Source of the DNA: Sisyra terminalis
Taxonomy: Eukaryota > Arthropoda > Insecta > Neuroptera > Sisyridae
Direction of reading: 5' to 3'
Assembly: GCA_958496175.1 (NCBI GenBank)
Contig: OY292278.1
Coordinates: forward strand, 13,144,001-13,208,000
Length of the DNA: 64,000 bases
In this document: positions 25,573 to 38,980 of the stretch, one piece after another
How positions within the stretch are numbered: the stretch's first letter is position 1
How the letters are laid out: each line of letters begins with the position of its first letter
The notes under the pieces: model-generated
What the model saw: the letters and a program-made list of their open reading frames with translations, nothing else
Database searches by the model: none
What the model was told of the DNA's origin: nothing
Position numbers and translations under genes: made by a program

Positions 25573-27429
25573 TGTATCACTTCTTAACTGCTATGTGATG
25601 AGAATATTTCTCGCCAAATTTTTTTTCTACTAAAACATTCATCTATCACTTCAATACTGTAATTTGTATGAAAAGAAATATATTCAAGTTTTACATAAAA
25701 ATATCATACTGTGTCGCTTTTAAATTATTAGAGAAACTGGATTTATTAAATTTATTCAAACTCAAAAGAAATCGTTGAGACTGGCATAAAGAAAATTTTA
25801 AATATTCCGTAAAAGATTCTCTTTTTCCAAAAAGCCGTTCAAATGAAACGTTCTTTGCAAACTGCAACCTTAGATATTTTCATCTGGATTAAATATCATA
25901 TTTCATTTCATTTTTTGTATTTCTTTGAAATAAATATGGCTGTTATAATTCCCAGAATATATCATTTTGAGAACATAAACCTTATAAAATTTAAAATTAA
26001 TTAAAAAGAAATAGCGTCTACCTTTGATTTGTTGCTGAAAGTTATTAAAAAAGATTTACGTTTTCCGTAGTTTTTATAAATTGAAGTGAGAATTTGTGAT
26101 GACCTGCGGTGTTGTACAAATGAAAAATGATACAGATTTGGACAAACTTTATATAGAAAGGTCGTAGGAGTTTGCAAAAAAAATATTGCCCAAGGCGTTT
26201 AATTTATTACAAGTGATAACTTTGTAACATATAAGTATACTTTAGAAAAACTGCTTTATAAAAAAATTCAATTCTTTTTTTTTCATAAACATTGATCTCT
26301 GTTTTGGGTTCCCAGTTTGTTCATTTTAGAAAGGAAGCGAACAAAAAAAAAATGTCTGTTTCAAGGAAAATCAAAATTTATTTGCTTTCATCAGTTCTAC
26401 AATTATTAATTCTTTGAAAACTTCAACTATATGCCAAAGCCCTCTGTGTACACATAAAGTTTGTTTTACCTAATTGAAATTTAAATCAACCTTTCATATT
26501 GAAAATTATTAAGCAGAACAATTTACGTGCGATAACAAAACTTAACAGTATTTGGAAACCTTTTAAGGATATGTTTCCAACAATTTTATAAATCCAAGCC
26601 ATTATAAAACGTTGTTTAGTATTGAATTTCGTAAACAATTTAACATTTAATTTCTATCACATCCAAATTGAAAAATTCCCTCTACCGATTAATGAGGCTT
26701 TCATTTCAAATTCAAGAATGATAAAAATATATGGAATCAACCCTTTTAAAATAAATGATCATATTTTACTTGATTCTTAAAAATTAATTTCAAAATTTAA
26801 TTAAATAGAGGGTTTAATTTTCATTGTATAAATTTAGTAAATATCTGCTCGAGCTTATTGGTTGTGAAGAGGAGCATGGAATTGAAATTATTAATTAACA
26901 GCAATTTGTTACGGGTTTTCAATGATACATTGATTTTTTTGAATGCTTTAAAATAGCAGAACATTGAAGATTAAATAAGGCGAATTATTTAGGTAACATA
27001 ATTATTTGATTTGTAATATATCTTAATTTACTTCTGTTTTTGTGCTAAGTCCTTAAAAATTTTAGCCCTTAAAAATAAGAGTTCTTCAAAAATAAGTGTA
27101 CAGTGTTTTCAGTACTTAAAAATAATCTTGGCAATTCGCTTTTAACAAATGCTTACATGTAAAAAAAGAGTTAAACGAACATTATCTTGTACAGTTTTTT
27201 TAAAATCAAAATTTAGTCCTATTTAAAATGTCATCCACTCTTTTTAACATACATTAGCCTATGTGAAATAAAACGAGCTTTTAAATACTTTCTGTATATA
27301 AAATCGAATTGCAAGGTTACGAATAAGAAAGAGACCTAAGCATTGATTTTCTAAGCATTGATTTTTTGAAAGATTGTCAGATTTTTAGCGTCATTGTTGA
27401 TAGAATAATTTATTTTATTAAAATATCTT
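25573..27429. other. AT-rich intergenic DNA
   Basis: No feature is recognised. A 15-bp direct duplication (TAAGCATTGATTTT) lies at about 27336-27366. Confidence 0.5.
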
Positions 27430-27706
27430 CTATTACATCTATATAGGTGAATCAACACAAAGCAGTTATACAGTGATCCAAAATACTTGATGACCACTGA
27501 GAAAGATTGCTTGGCAATCAAAATACGTATCTGGGCAATATGCCACAAATATTTTGTTTGAACTTCTGTTCAAATTTATGTTTAAAGTATGATTTTTATG
27601 TTTTATTATATTTAATTATACTACATTAATTGAACCGCAATATAATTTATATATTGTATACACAGTATAACTGTTCAAAGTCAGTGAAAAAATCTTATTT
27701 TGATTA
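27430..27706 (+). repeat. Penelope-type repeat, family 2, copy 2
   Basis: This is the same sequence as the right arm of the 10441-10830 repeat: ACTTGATGACCACTG, the stem II region, GTTTGAACTTCTGTTCAAAT, then the ACCGCAATATAATT and GTATACACAGTATAAC extension. Only one orientation is present. It abuts the long repeat at 27707, so one may have inserted beside the other. Confidence 0.55.
27490..27536 (+). ncRNA. hammerhead-like motif, family 2, degenerate
   Basis: CCA-CUGAGAA, stem II GAUUGC/GCAAUC, AAAA in place of GAAA, UACGUA stem III, UC, UGG. Stem I (CCA/UGG) and stem II still pair, while two core positions are changed. Confidence 0.4.
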
Positions 27707-28973
27707 TACATCTATATACATAAAATCTTTTGGTCTGATTCAATGAATGAGAATCAAACTACAGTCAAAACTGCTAGTTGTAGAGTCGTGAAATTTGAAA
27801 GGTGCATCACTTATATGACGTAAGCATCTGATAAGGACGGATTTTTGAAAATTTTACCCCTTACAGGGTGAAATGGGGGGTGGCAAAGTTTATACGTGGT
27901 AGGAACATACAAACCGTATACAAACGAAATTTCAAATTTAATAATCATAGTGCCATTAGATCTGAAACAATATCGTTGAATGAAATTAAATAGGTTCCTG
28001 CTTCGATTTGAAATTATCAGTTTGATTTTTAAATATTTTGTAGATTTGAGTTTCCTAACCCTACAGAAGAAAAAATAATTTACCTAAAATTAATATGTCA
28101 AATTGCATAGGGTATAAAATTTTACAATTCTTATCTCTGTCGGTACATACTAAATTAGTTTTTGTTTCAAAATGTCGTAATTACAAATTTGCCTACTTTT
28201 GAAAAAATTAGTTTTATATTAAGATTCCATATTTCCACTCACTTCAGGCTTTAATATCATTACATAAAAATAATACGAGAAATCCTTTCCTTCTTAAAAC
28301 TGAGGGATGAAAAAATAATAATTTCAATGATTGAAATGGTTAAAGATTTTTCTAACACGTTTTAACTTAAACTTACAATTAAAAGTTTAACTATAATATG
28401 CTCTTAAAAATAAGCACTAGTAATTATTTTAAAATGTGACCATAGTCTTTTTAAAAAATTAATACTTATATACATATTTACTATAATTTTTTTAAATTTT
28501 AATTTTGCTGCAGTAACATAACATCTTCGCTCCTTATATAAAGAACTTGGGTTTAATTTTCACAAATTTTTGTGTTATTTTTCTTCATAGTTGTAGCTAA
28601 TAAAACCCAAAAAGTGGCTCCAGAAGAAAAAAGTATAAAAAATAATAACATAAATACGACTAAGAGTAAAAATATTTTTAAAATTTGTGTATTATCTGCT
28701 TGCTAACCACTAATATCACCAAAATAGCAGGCACATGTCACCTTATAGCTTTTATGATTAAAATAATACATGTGGAATTTTGATTTATTTTTATTTTGAC
28801 AAAATTTTAAGTATCCATACCATATTAAGTGTATTTGAATAACAGCTAATTTTTAGATTCAAATAAATTTTTCGTAAGAATATAAAATTTCCGATTTATA
28901 AATCTTTTACATGCAAATATCAAAATAAAATAATATAGACGTAATGCAGACGAAGTTCCGGGCATCAACTAGT
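27707..28973 (-). repeat. long interspersed repeat with ACTAG head, minus orientation
   Basis: Read on the minus strand it begins ACTAGTTGATGCCCGG, then AACTTCGTCTGC, and ends near TATATAGATGTATAATC. Head and length (about 1.27 kb) match the repeat at 21116-22480, although the internal sequence differs. It includes a GC-richer block at about 27835-27900 (TTACAGGGTGAAATGGGGGG). No protein frame is recognised and the class is unresolved. Confidence 0.5.
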
Positions 28974-31900
28974 AATAGATAAAATGAAATATTGAAATAC
29001 TTTCCATTTTTATTGTGGCTTTTGCCAGTTTGGATTCCACACGTTAAGTCCGAAACCAGTTTACTTGTTACCTTGTGTGGAATACAAACAACCCTTATGG
29101 TGATATGAAATAACATAGTAAAAGCTTGAAGGCCAAATTAATGTGTACGAGAGAATGGCAGATTTAAATATGTCGTTCAGGAATTTGGAACCAGTTTAAG
29201 GTATTTATTATTTGTTGTCAATTGTATGTACATTAACACCTGTTTCGGAATCTATAAATGAGACCTTTGAGTCGGCCTTTTTTTCGTACATTTTAACCTT
29301 CAAGCTTTTACTATGCTATTTCATACCTTCAATTCAGAATCCAATTGTTTACAATTCCACAGCAGTTTGGAATTTTACCTGTTTTGCTTATAATATTGAT
29401 CATTATGAAACAAAGATTGATAAAATTAAACGTAAATTTCTTCTACCTGAATTATATCGTACAATCAAGAACAGGTTTATTGATTTCGAGAATTTGTTTT
29501 GCAGGTATATCTTAGTATTTTGCCAAAAAAAAAAAATATAAAGAAGATCACAAACAAGTCTAATCTAAATAGTTGTACCTATATTTTATTCTGGTTTTAT
29601 TTTTAATTCTTATTTAAAGACAGCTTTCTTGATTTAATTGAAGCTTTGTAATTAAGTTCAACTAATTTTTCTTCAGAAAAAAGGGTACCTATTGAATATT
29701 TACGTTTAATTAATTATAATACAAGAAGTATTCAGAAGAAGGCCGGTTAAAATAAGCTAATGAACACCCATTAATTAGATTTTTTTCCTTTGTTCTGGTT
29801 CTGGGGGCCTCTTCTGAGAGTTCCTCTGAGCTGCGTCCTAAAATGACTATTGCACCCTAATTAGATATTAGTTAATCCCTTTGATTAAATTTCTATGTTC
29901 TTTTTTGAGATATCAAAAAATCAACATATTTTAAAACACAATTAAATCTATTTTTAAAACATCTCAATTCTCTTACATAATGACTTTGATGAATATTTTT
30001 AAAAATAGCTTACAAATTTCAACATTTTATGATTTTATTTTTGTTGGCAATTCCAAACTTATTGTTAAAGCCAATTCCATTTTACAAAAGAAAAAAAACA
30101 TCACAAATATTTTAAATCAATTCATTTTTTTATAATCAAAAATGAGAGAACATACATAGTAGATAAAGATTGAAAAATACCGAAGTTTCAATCTTTATAA
30201 ATTGGTTCTTGACGCAAGTGTTTGTTGAGCCAATACCTCACTATATATTTTTCATTATTTGCGATAAATGTAAAAAGCAATGATAAAGTTACACTCAAAC
30301 ACGAAAGAAACCGTAAATATTTGGAGCCTTGAAGCGGAAAAAAGTTGGTTAGATAATGCTTTATCATTTGTAAACGTAGATTGTGATATCAAAGGTAGCA
30401 TAAAACGAAAGTTGATGCTTGTAAAATATTTCCTCCATACTTTTACTTGATCCTGAAGAGAAAGGATTTTTTAATCGAAGCCATACTTATTTTGCATTTT
30501 ACCCTTAAAATTTTACCTCTTCTGCAAATGATTATGAAGTACTAATAAAAAAATATCCTGTAACAATCTGTGTTAATAATTTTTTATTAATTCATTACGA
30601 AATGAATAAAAAACATTAACTTTCTTATAAAAAATAAAGCTCTATACGTTGCTTTTTCTTGTAGTAATAAATAAAAATTAATCTTTTTTTTTTTTTAAAA
30701 GCTCTGATTCTTAGTTTGTGAAAACTGCCATAGGTTATTTAATTATTTGGACATAAATAGAATAAAATCTCACACCGAAAACTTTTCAGTACAAATTTAT
30801 AAAATATTCAGTATGTTAATTTTCAAATTTACTTCATTATGCTTTTAATAAAGCTATTTTCTCTCCCTGATTTAAATAATGTATAACAATTTAGTCCTAT
30901 ACATTTAATATCTTGTCTCATATAACACTCTTGTACATCACAAAATTGTTGGCCTGGATTATCCGAAGTTCATTTCTTTACCGTGAAGATCACTTCAAAT
31001 CTTCTCGAAGCATAAATACGAACATCTGACGAGATATATTTTGAATTTATTTAATTAAAAATTAAAGTGGACATAAGGTTGGTTTTGCCTCCATGCAGCT
31101 TATACTGAGCTCCCAACGACATATTGATCTCAAAGAGATTTAAACTCTGTTTACCATAAACCCCATAAATAAAAGAGGTAAATTGGCTTTTCTTGTTTGA
31201 CAACATTTTGTGAGCTTATTTTTTTGTCATATTTGTGCTCCAATTTACAGGTAAAAGCTCTGTGAAGTTTATTTATAATAGTGAGCTTTGTCTTTAATGC
31301 CAATTTTGATGAGGACGATTTGTTCAACTTGTTAGAAAATAAAATAATACTTCTTTATGTTATGAATATATATCCATATATTGAGCTCCAGGAGTTTCAA
31401 AATTTTTTTTTTATTGTTTTCATATAGCAAAAGTTGGCAAAAGTGTCACTTGTTTGTTGATAAAGTTTGAGGTTGAGTTACAATTGCAAGAAGTTCAGTG
31501 ACCCAACTTAAAAATAACGATTAAGTAATTCATATTATCAAAAGCTCAAAAAATTTAAAAAGAATCCTATCGAAAAATTATTCAATCCTAATATTGAAAC
31601 TTTTTTATTTTAAATAAGCTTTCATTACCAGGAAAAAAGTTGAAGGAAAAATTCTTACTTTTTTCAACATTGACCTAGGAATTCCGAATGAAAAATTTGT
31701 TGACTGTATATTGAGCTTTTATGCACTTGGTATAAATAAAACCAGATATGGTTCAATCAAATAAGACTGCAATTTCTTTATTAAAAATGCCACATATTTT
31801 TAAGATCTTAAAAAAAATTATTATCAATTTCATGCTTGAACAATCGAAATTTACATAACCTTTTATGACACATTAAACGAGCAAATTAAACACCGTAATA

Positions 31901-34900
31901 TACGACCTATGACATTAAAAATATTTTAATGGTTCATAATTTATCTTCCCTTTATTACAAACGCTAATTCCATGATTATTTGTAAAAGAATAACTGTGTC
32001 ATTAATTATTTTTATTGACGTCACTACATAAATTATTTATTTAATGGGATGGGGTTAGCCCTAATGAAGAATATAGTTTCTAATTTGATTTTCTAGAGAA
32101 TATCTCAAAGGTTTATGCTTGCAATTTTGTAGGCATCCCTGAAAATCGATCAAGACATTAATCCAATTATTTTGAAATAGAATATATATTAGATTCAACT
32201 CAAAGTTTCCCATAATTTTGACGTTATTGCAAACTAATTTATTTAAAAAGTTTACTCGTTTCCACAAAATATGATGGAAGAAAAAACCAATTAGATTTAC
32301 ACAATTTTTATATAACTCTACCAAATCAGCAGAAATTTTTAATTTATATAGATCTGATCATTTCGATGATTTTTGTCATAATTTATTTAAATACATTTTT
32401 AATGTTTTTTTTTTTATATGGAAGATATTAATTCCGAGTATTAAACTTTGTAACTTTCATAATTTGCAAATTGACAATCAATAGCAATGACAAAAAGTTA
32501 ACGAGAAAATTTTGTACTTATTCATTAACTGCTGATAAATCCAATTTCGTTCAAATCTTTTTTTATCCGAACAAAATTAAATTTGAAGGTGAGTTCATTA
32601 AATTTTGCCTGAACGAAAATCAATAAATCGTATCATGCTAGACAAGGGAACCATTAGCATTAATTAGCAGCAAAATTAACTTTTAATGCGAACATTTCCA
32701 ATTGTTTTATTCGAAAAAGATTTCAATGGAAATTGATTTGGGTGTTGTATGTACTGATATGAATCAACTGAGACATTACTCATCGTAGGATGTGACATTT
32801 ATGTTTGTGGAATTAGTAACTTGATAATAAATGACAAAGGAAAATAAGTTTCACATTAAAACGAAAAAAGAAATTAATGTATATAAACGATTGAAGAAAA
32901 TAAATGTCATTGTTAAAATGTTTGAAAATGGCGTAAAAGTTATTCAATTGATTGCAATGGGTGTCTCATGTTACATTAAAGTCAAACCTATAATAATGGA
33001 ATAATCGCAAAATCAAATGAAATGTTCACAATAGATAAAACTTGATAAAAATCGTTTTTTGTTGTTTTTTTTTTTTGAAAATGACATTAATCTTGTGTTA
33101 TTTTTTTAGAAAAAGTTGATATCTACACGGAAAAAAATTATATCAAAAACTACAATAATAATATTATACTTTTACCTGAATAATATTTAATAATTTGAGT
33201 GCATGACCTGAACTAAAGTTTTAAACCTTCACAAAGCCGCATAGTAAAATTCATTTGACTAAGATTACTAGACAGCAAATAGTTCTATTTTCTTTCATAA
33301 ATTTTAATTTTATAATTTTTTATGTTCTCAAAGCAACTTAGCTTTACTTTTGGTTACTTTCTACACTTATGGAGTAATTTTGTACTTTTGTTAAAACCCG
33401 TTTCATTTTACTCTAAAATATTATTGTATTTTTATAATTAAATATTTGTTGTTAGAGAAAAATTCAATTTTGATTAAGTAGTTATTGTTATGAAATGAGG
33501 AGAAAAAATTGAAGAACTTAAACATTAAATATTTTTGGTGGTAAATTCTGTATCAAGAGGAATAACGAAAACAATTTATTTGGCCTTAATAAAAAAAAGG
33601 AAAAATAGAATACCAGAGGAGGAGGATAACTGTTTTTGGCTTTTCTATGATATATTTATGTAAATTACTAGCTAAAGGGGGCAAATGTCTTGCCAGTCTA
33701 TTTTATTATAGCTGTAAATAAATAAATATATTTTTAAAAACACCAAAACCACCTACGTAAACTACCTGCAGCATCCTTCCCTGTATTTATTGTATCTCAA
33801 TTTCATAATATACATTATAAATTTGGGATTGAAAAAAATTGCCTTAACCCCGAAAATATCGATTTTAGCGTAAAAATTAGAATAAAAAAACCTCATTTCA
33901 TAACTAATATCAAGCTTCACTGCTATAATAAATGAGGTACTATATTGAGTCTCCTGATGTAATAAAAACATATATGTATAAAAATACAACTTTGTGTAAA
34001 AATTTCGTCAAAATTGGGAACAAAGTTGGTTTATATTTTCGAAATTGTTTGCTTAATTTTTGCATCTTATTGACAATTGTCGGGTTTAGTTACTTTTATC
34101 ATATTTTTTTACCTTTATGACTGTAGATTCAGAAAGTAAGGGATTGGCAAATAAAACTCAGAACTGTAGACATTGCTCTTCACTAGGAAAAGATATAAAT
34201 CAATTGAAGTGTTAATAATACTTAAAAGTTTATTTGAAACTTACGAAGAACTTTCAAAGAAAGTTAAAAGCCTCTTTTTCATATGACACTTTCTTAAGAC
34301 TCAAAATTTTCTTTATTTTTTTTTCATGGCTTAAAAATAAGGGGACTAATCGGGCACTGAAGAGTAAAATTATGAAATTTCGTTGATGTTTGTATATAAT
34401 TCTTTTTAAGAAGTATTATTGCACATTTTTTAGCAATCAAAAGTTTTACAAGTATTAAAAATGTTTACTTTTTTGCTATTGGTCTTTTTTTTAATTTTGT
34501 TCACTTTTGTCACGTAGTGATTCACTGTTTAACTCACATTGTTATAATTAGCACCTAAAGTACCTTGTTGATATTTTATTTGATATATATATTAAACACT
34601 TGTTCGTGAAAATGAATTGAATATTTTATTCATGATATTCTTGAACATTGATTTTTGCTGCATTTTATTGACTGATTTTTGTTGATATTGTTTTGTCTTT
34701 TACACACTCTTTGTTTTCTTGATTTCCGTTGCTATGGAAACGAGAGAAATCATCCCATACCTAATTGACATGGCTTAGTTATTCGGTGACTGTTCAGTAA
34801 CTGTCCCGGACCAGATATTTTTTTTAAGAATTAGATTTACATATAATGTTTTTTTTTTATACATCATTATGTTGGGTTGTCTTTAAGTCTTTTTCTCTTC

Positions 34901-34916
34901 AATCTTCTGTTTTGAA
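28974..34916. other. AT-rich intergenic DNA with minor repeat traces
   Basis: No gene is seen. There is a possible decayed LINE fragment at 29212-29541, a GC-richer patch at about 29730-29860, and another ACTAG-headed start at 33667 (ACTAGCTAAAGGGGGCAAAT) followed at once by a TAAATAAATA tail, which looks like an extremely truncated copy. Confidence 0.45.
29212..29541 (+). pseudogene. possible decayed LINE reverse-transcriptase thumb fragment
   Basis: A 109-residue frame contains a patch (LLCYFIPSIQNPIVYNSTA, then VWNF, then IDKIKRKFL) that resembles the thumb block of jockey/CR1-like enzymes, where a short hydrophobic stretch leads to LEYxSxVW and a later RxQRKFL. The match is loose and the rest is unlike any family I recognise. 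It may also be chance. Confidence 0.25.
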
Positions 34917-36090
34917 TCATTGGCTTAGGTGCTTCTTCCCTAACAAGAGGGTTTTCATGGTCTCCATGCTGGAGTACAGGTGAACATAGGCAGCCCTGAT
35001 GTTATCTTGTACTCGTGTGGTTTGTAAATCCTGATATAGCACTGTACCTTTCACATACCATGAAGTGTTTGTTATAAATCTTAAAATTCGATTTTGTAAC
35101 ACTTTTTTTTTGGATGTGTGTTTTCACGGCCGTCCCCCATACACGCGTACGTCCCTATAGGTCTTATTAACATTTTATATATTTAAAGTTTCGTGCAATG
35201 GTTGAGTAGTGTAGTATGTACTAATAGTTCAGTTTTTTGAGCTTTCCTCGCATTCTAGTGACCAATTCATCAATGTGATATTTCCACGTTAGTTTGGAAT
35301 CCAGGTGCATCCCAAGATATTGAACCATTTAATTGAATCTATTCTCTAGAGTGCTAGAGTGCTGAACGGTACCACTATAGATTTCAGTGGGTTCAGACTC
35401 GCCATTTTTTGCACCATTCATTGGTTTTTTGCAGGTTCTCCTGGATTCTTTCCTCAGTACACTGATAGGTATCCTCGGCACTAAATATGCCATGTCATTC
35501 GCATATTGTGCTGTCGTGCACTGTTGTACTTGTGGTATATCATGTGCGTATATCAAATATAGATTGGTCCCAAAACACTGCCTTATCATAAACCTGCCAT
35601 TATATTTCTTGATGCCGATACCGCCTCCTTGTATCTGACTGTGTAAGTACGGATCTTCAAGTACGACTGAATTATTCTATAGTTCATATCAGGAAGATGT
35701 TCTTTGATTTTGAATAACAATCCGTCGTCCCAAATATTGTCAAATGCTTTTTCCGTGCCCAAAAATACTCCTAGGTAGACCTTTTTTGTTTCATATGAAT
35801 CCAATATTTTATCGATTACCTTTTGCAGTTGCATGGGGCAAGAGTGTAATTTTCTGAACCCATATTGATGTTCTGGAATCAGTTGATCCAAATATGTGCG
35901 TAACTCTGGTAACATTAGACGCTCGAAAAGCATTTAAATGGCAGGCAGCAGGCTAATTGGTCGATAATTGCGTGAATCATCACTTCTTTAATTTTGATTT
36001 TTAATTAGTGTTATCTGGACATGCTTCCATGTGTATGGTATGGGTGTGGTCCATATTATTACATTAAATATAGGGGCTAAGTAAACAATG
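34917..36090 (-). pseudogene. jockey-like non-LTR retrotransposon, heavily decayed reverse transcriptase
   Basis: Minus-strand blocks run in order: a YTWKHVQITLIKN segment near 36040, NYRPISLLPA, then ERLMLPELRTYLDQLIPEHQ, QYGFRKLHSCPMQ, KAFDNIWDDGLLFKI, a catalytic-loop segment reading YAND where YADD is expected, and the terminal LQNRILRFITNTSWYV thumb block. Stops and frame breaks separate 34917-35102, 35329-35589 and 35586-35933. The lost second aspartate of the active site alone would inactivate it. The 5' end is truncated. The insertion is older or faster-decaying than the copy at 22670. Confidence 0.8.
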
Positions 36091-36171
36091 ATCTAATACC
36101 AAATTTTTTTAGAAAATCAGTTTCAAATTTGGAGTTTTAGAATGAAGAAAATGCTATATAAAAATCAAATA

Positions 36172-36392
36172 TAGTGTAATCTCACTAATATGGTACTATT
36201 AAAAAACGGAGGGTGGCGGATTATTGGAATGTTCAGATTACTGGATTATAGTGAAAAAGTCATAGGATATGAATAAAATAAAGCATTTCATAGAGGGAAG
36301 AAATGTACAGGGGCGAGGGAGGCGTGGGTGGAAGGTGCCGGATTATTGGACATGCCGATCTATCGAAGTATCGGATAAGTGAGATTATACTG
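36172..36392. mobile_element. pogo/Tigger-like MITE, 221 bp
   Basis: Terminal inverted repeats read TAGTGTAATCTCACTAAT on the left and CAGTATAATCTCACTTAT on the right (reverse complement). TA dinucleotides flank the element at 36170-36171 and 36393-36394. The TA target and this end sequence match pogo/Tigger-type Tc1-mariner relatives (established knowledge). The interior has no frame. Confidence 0.7.
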
Positions 36393-38656
36393 TAATATTA
36401 TATCTATTATATGTTAATTTTTTGAAGGTATAGTTTTGTTTTTTGTCTTAAAAAAATTTTTAATGCAGTTTTACTTCTATTGCTTTGTAAATCTCTCAGA
36501 AAATATATTTTAGTCCATCTTAGGTGAAGTTCTTATGATGTTGTAACTTAATTATTTTTTTTAAATAGTTTTATAAATGAAATTACCCTTTACGAAAAAA
36601 GCGGTTCGTATAAATGCAAGGAGACAGACAAATTGGGTGAAAATATTTTTTAACTATTATTATTCTTTAATTGTGCCTTTCTTTAAAATACCTTTGTCTT
36701 AAAAATTAATTCAAAAAAATTTTTTTTTATCAAAAAAAAAGGAAAAGTTGTAATTTCACTGTAATTGTATTTTTTTTTGTGTTAATCAAATAACCTTTTC
36801 ATTCAATTGTTAGCTTCTTCATCTAATTATTGGCTTCTATTTGGGTTTGATCAGATTTTTTAATTAAGTACGAAAATTTATTATCAAATATAAAATAAAA
36901 TTATTTAAGTAGTTCTGTTTTCATATTGTAAAGTTCTCATCGTTCAATAGATATTTTAAAGCTGAATTGCTTCTCCAAAGACAATTTAATTCACTTGAAA
37001 CCCTATGACATCTTTTATAATTTCAAATTATATAGACAACGTTTTTTTTTTTAAATACGAACCACATTTTTAACCAAAATTTGAAACTAAGTATACAATA
37101 TTTTTTTGAAATTAAATAAAACATAATTTTATGTGCTTCGGTCGAGATTTGAGAAGGTACTTTAAACTCCCACGCAACTCTTAAATATGTTAGCTTTATA
37201 AAATTGAAACTTATAAATTGTTAAATATTAACGTAAGCTGTTTTCTTTAACGAATTTACTATCATAACAAATGTTTGAAATTTGTAGCATTTTCAATTAT
37301 TAACCTTTTTCTTTAATAAATCAACATCATATATTTTAACTAAAAGCTCAAATTTTTACGCTATATAAATATGTTTTTCATTAGAAATTTCATAAGCGCT
37401 TAAAACTTAAGTCATTTACATTGACCTCTAGTAGACAATTTAATAAGAAACGGAAAATTGGAATTGCAAGCAAAATTAATATAAACTCAGTAACAGATGC
37501 ACTTGAAGAAAACTGTTTTTAGTTGATTGAAATGAATACAGACTTATTAAATTGTACTTTCAAGTAGAAAATCGTTTTTCTGCTTCATTTTAATAACAGT
37601 GATATATTTCATGCAATTTTGCATTTTTCGCACAGAGACTCGATTATTTATTTGTGTCATTATATTGAAGTTATTGAGGTATCGATTATCATATCAACTG
37701 CGTTGGTGTTTGGAAATGACATTTTCGTTCATAGCGTTCATAATGTGTGACGAAAAACTAGTTTTTGAAAATTCAATTTCAATCGTTTAAGAGAAAAAAA
37801 TATTTATATCGAATAAACTTAATATTTTAAAAATGTTCCTTACTTATATCAAAATATGATGAAGTTGTTAATTTTAATTTTCCTTGATAAAATCAAAAAT
37901 GCAAAAAAAAATTGTTAAGTTCATTGTGTCTAAATTAAGTTCTTATTGACCAGTCATTAAAATGACGTCGCAAAAGACAAACTTCAAAATCCCACTTTAG
38001 TTTTCATTTGACTATAATATTAAAACACAAACATTAAGGTTGTTTAAATCGTTTAAAGTAAATATTAATGATTAAAACCATTTACAATATTTGTAATTTA
38101 GTGAGGAAAGGTATATTTCTTAATAAAAAATGATGGTAATTTACCATTTAGAAATCATTTTACAAAAAATAATCTGCGCAAAGAAGTAGAGAAATCATTT
38201 GCTTCAAATAGTCGTAATGAAAATTAAATTTAGCAATTTTTTTTTAGTATTTCTTTTAAAATCTTACAAAATATGTCCAAATTTTAATCCAAATGATTCT
38301 TAATTGTTGAGAAAACAATATTTTCTGATTCATCGTTATTTTAATTTATTCCCAAATTAAAATGCATTGAAAACTGATGATTGGTTTATAAACGTATTTC
38401 TGTAGCACCAAAATTCTTTCCGAAAATGATCCAAAAACCTTTCTGAGGCCAATTTTGTATTGTTTTAGCCCTATATTTTCTATACTATTTGCTTTAGTCC
38501 ACTATATTGAATTATCTTAAAAATATTAACTTATTTCTTCCATTTTTTAAATGTAGTTTGATTGATTATAAAACTAAGTTCTACGATTAAAATTTATTTT
38601 AAATCTATAAACAATGCTAAAAGTTTTTAAAAATTATTAATTTCCTCATTCAAAAT
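36393..38656. other. AT-rich intergenic DNA
   Basis: No gene or repeat is recognised. Confidence 0.5.
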
Positions 38657-38980
38657 AAGATTTTTTTTTCGCTGACTTTGAACAATTATACTGTGTATAC
38701 AATATATAGGATATATTGCGGTCCATTTTTTTTGAATCATCACAAAGCAGTTATGGAGTGATCCAAACTACTTGATGACCACTGAAGAAGATTGCTTGGC
38801 ATTCGAAATATGTTTCTGGGCAATACGTCACGAATATTTTTGTTTGAACTTCTTTTCAAATTTATGTTTAAAGTATGATTTTTAATATATTATTATATTA
38901 AATTATACTACATAAATTGGACCGCTATATATTGTATGTATATTGTATTCTATTTGTATTTGTATATGTATTCTATATAT
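38657..38980. repeat. Penelope-type repeat, family 2, copy 3, partly inverted
   Basis: The left side (GCTGACTTTGAACAATTATA, then GTATACAATATATAGG) is the reverse complement of the distal extension seen in copies 1 and 2. The right side from about 38745 is the forward arm with the hammerhead-like core. The locus therefore keeps one full arm and the outer end of the opposed arm. Confidence 0.55.
38779..38822 (+). ncRNA. hammerhead-like motif, family 2, best-preserved core
   Basis: CCA precedes CUGAAGA (38782-38788). Stem II is GAUUGC with GCAUUC (one mismatch), followed by GAAA (38805-38808), UAUGUU as stem III, UC (38815-38816) and UGG, which can pair with the leading CCA as stem I. This is the only plus-oriented family-2 copy that keeps both the CUGA and GAAA boxes. 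Position 7 is A rather than U, and hammerheads tolerate variation there. Confidence 0.45.

Noticed and set aside
31250..31262. TTTACAG joined to GTAAAA as another ratchet point
   Set aside because: The donor half is weak (GTAAAA), the pyrimidine tract is interrupted, and no plus-strand gene is known upstream of it.
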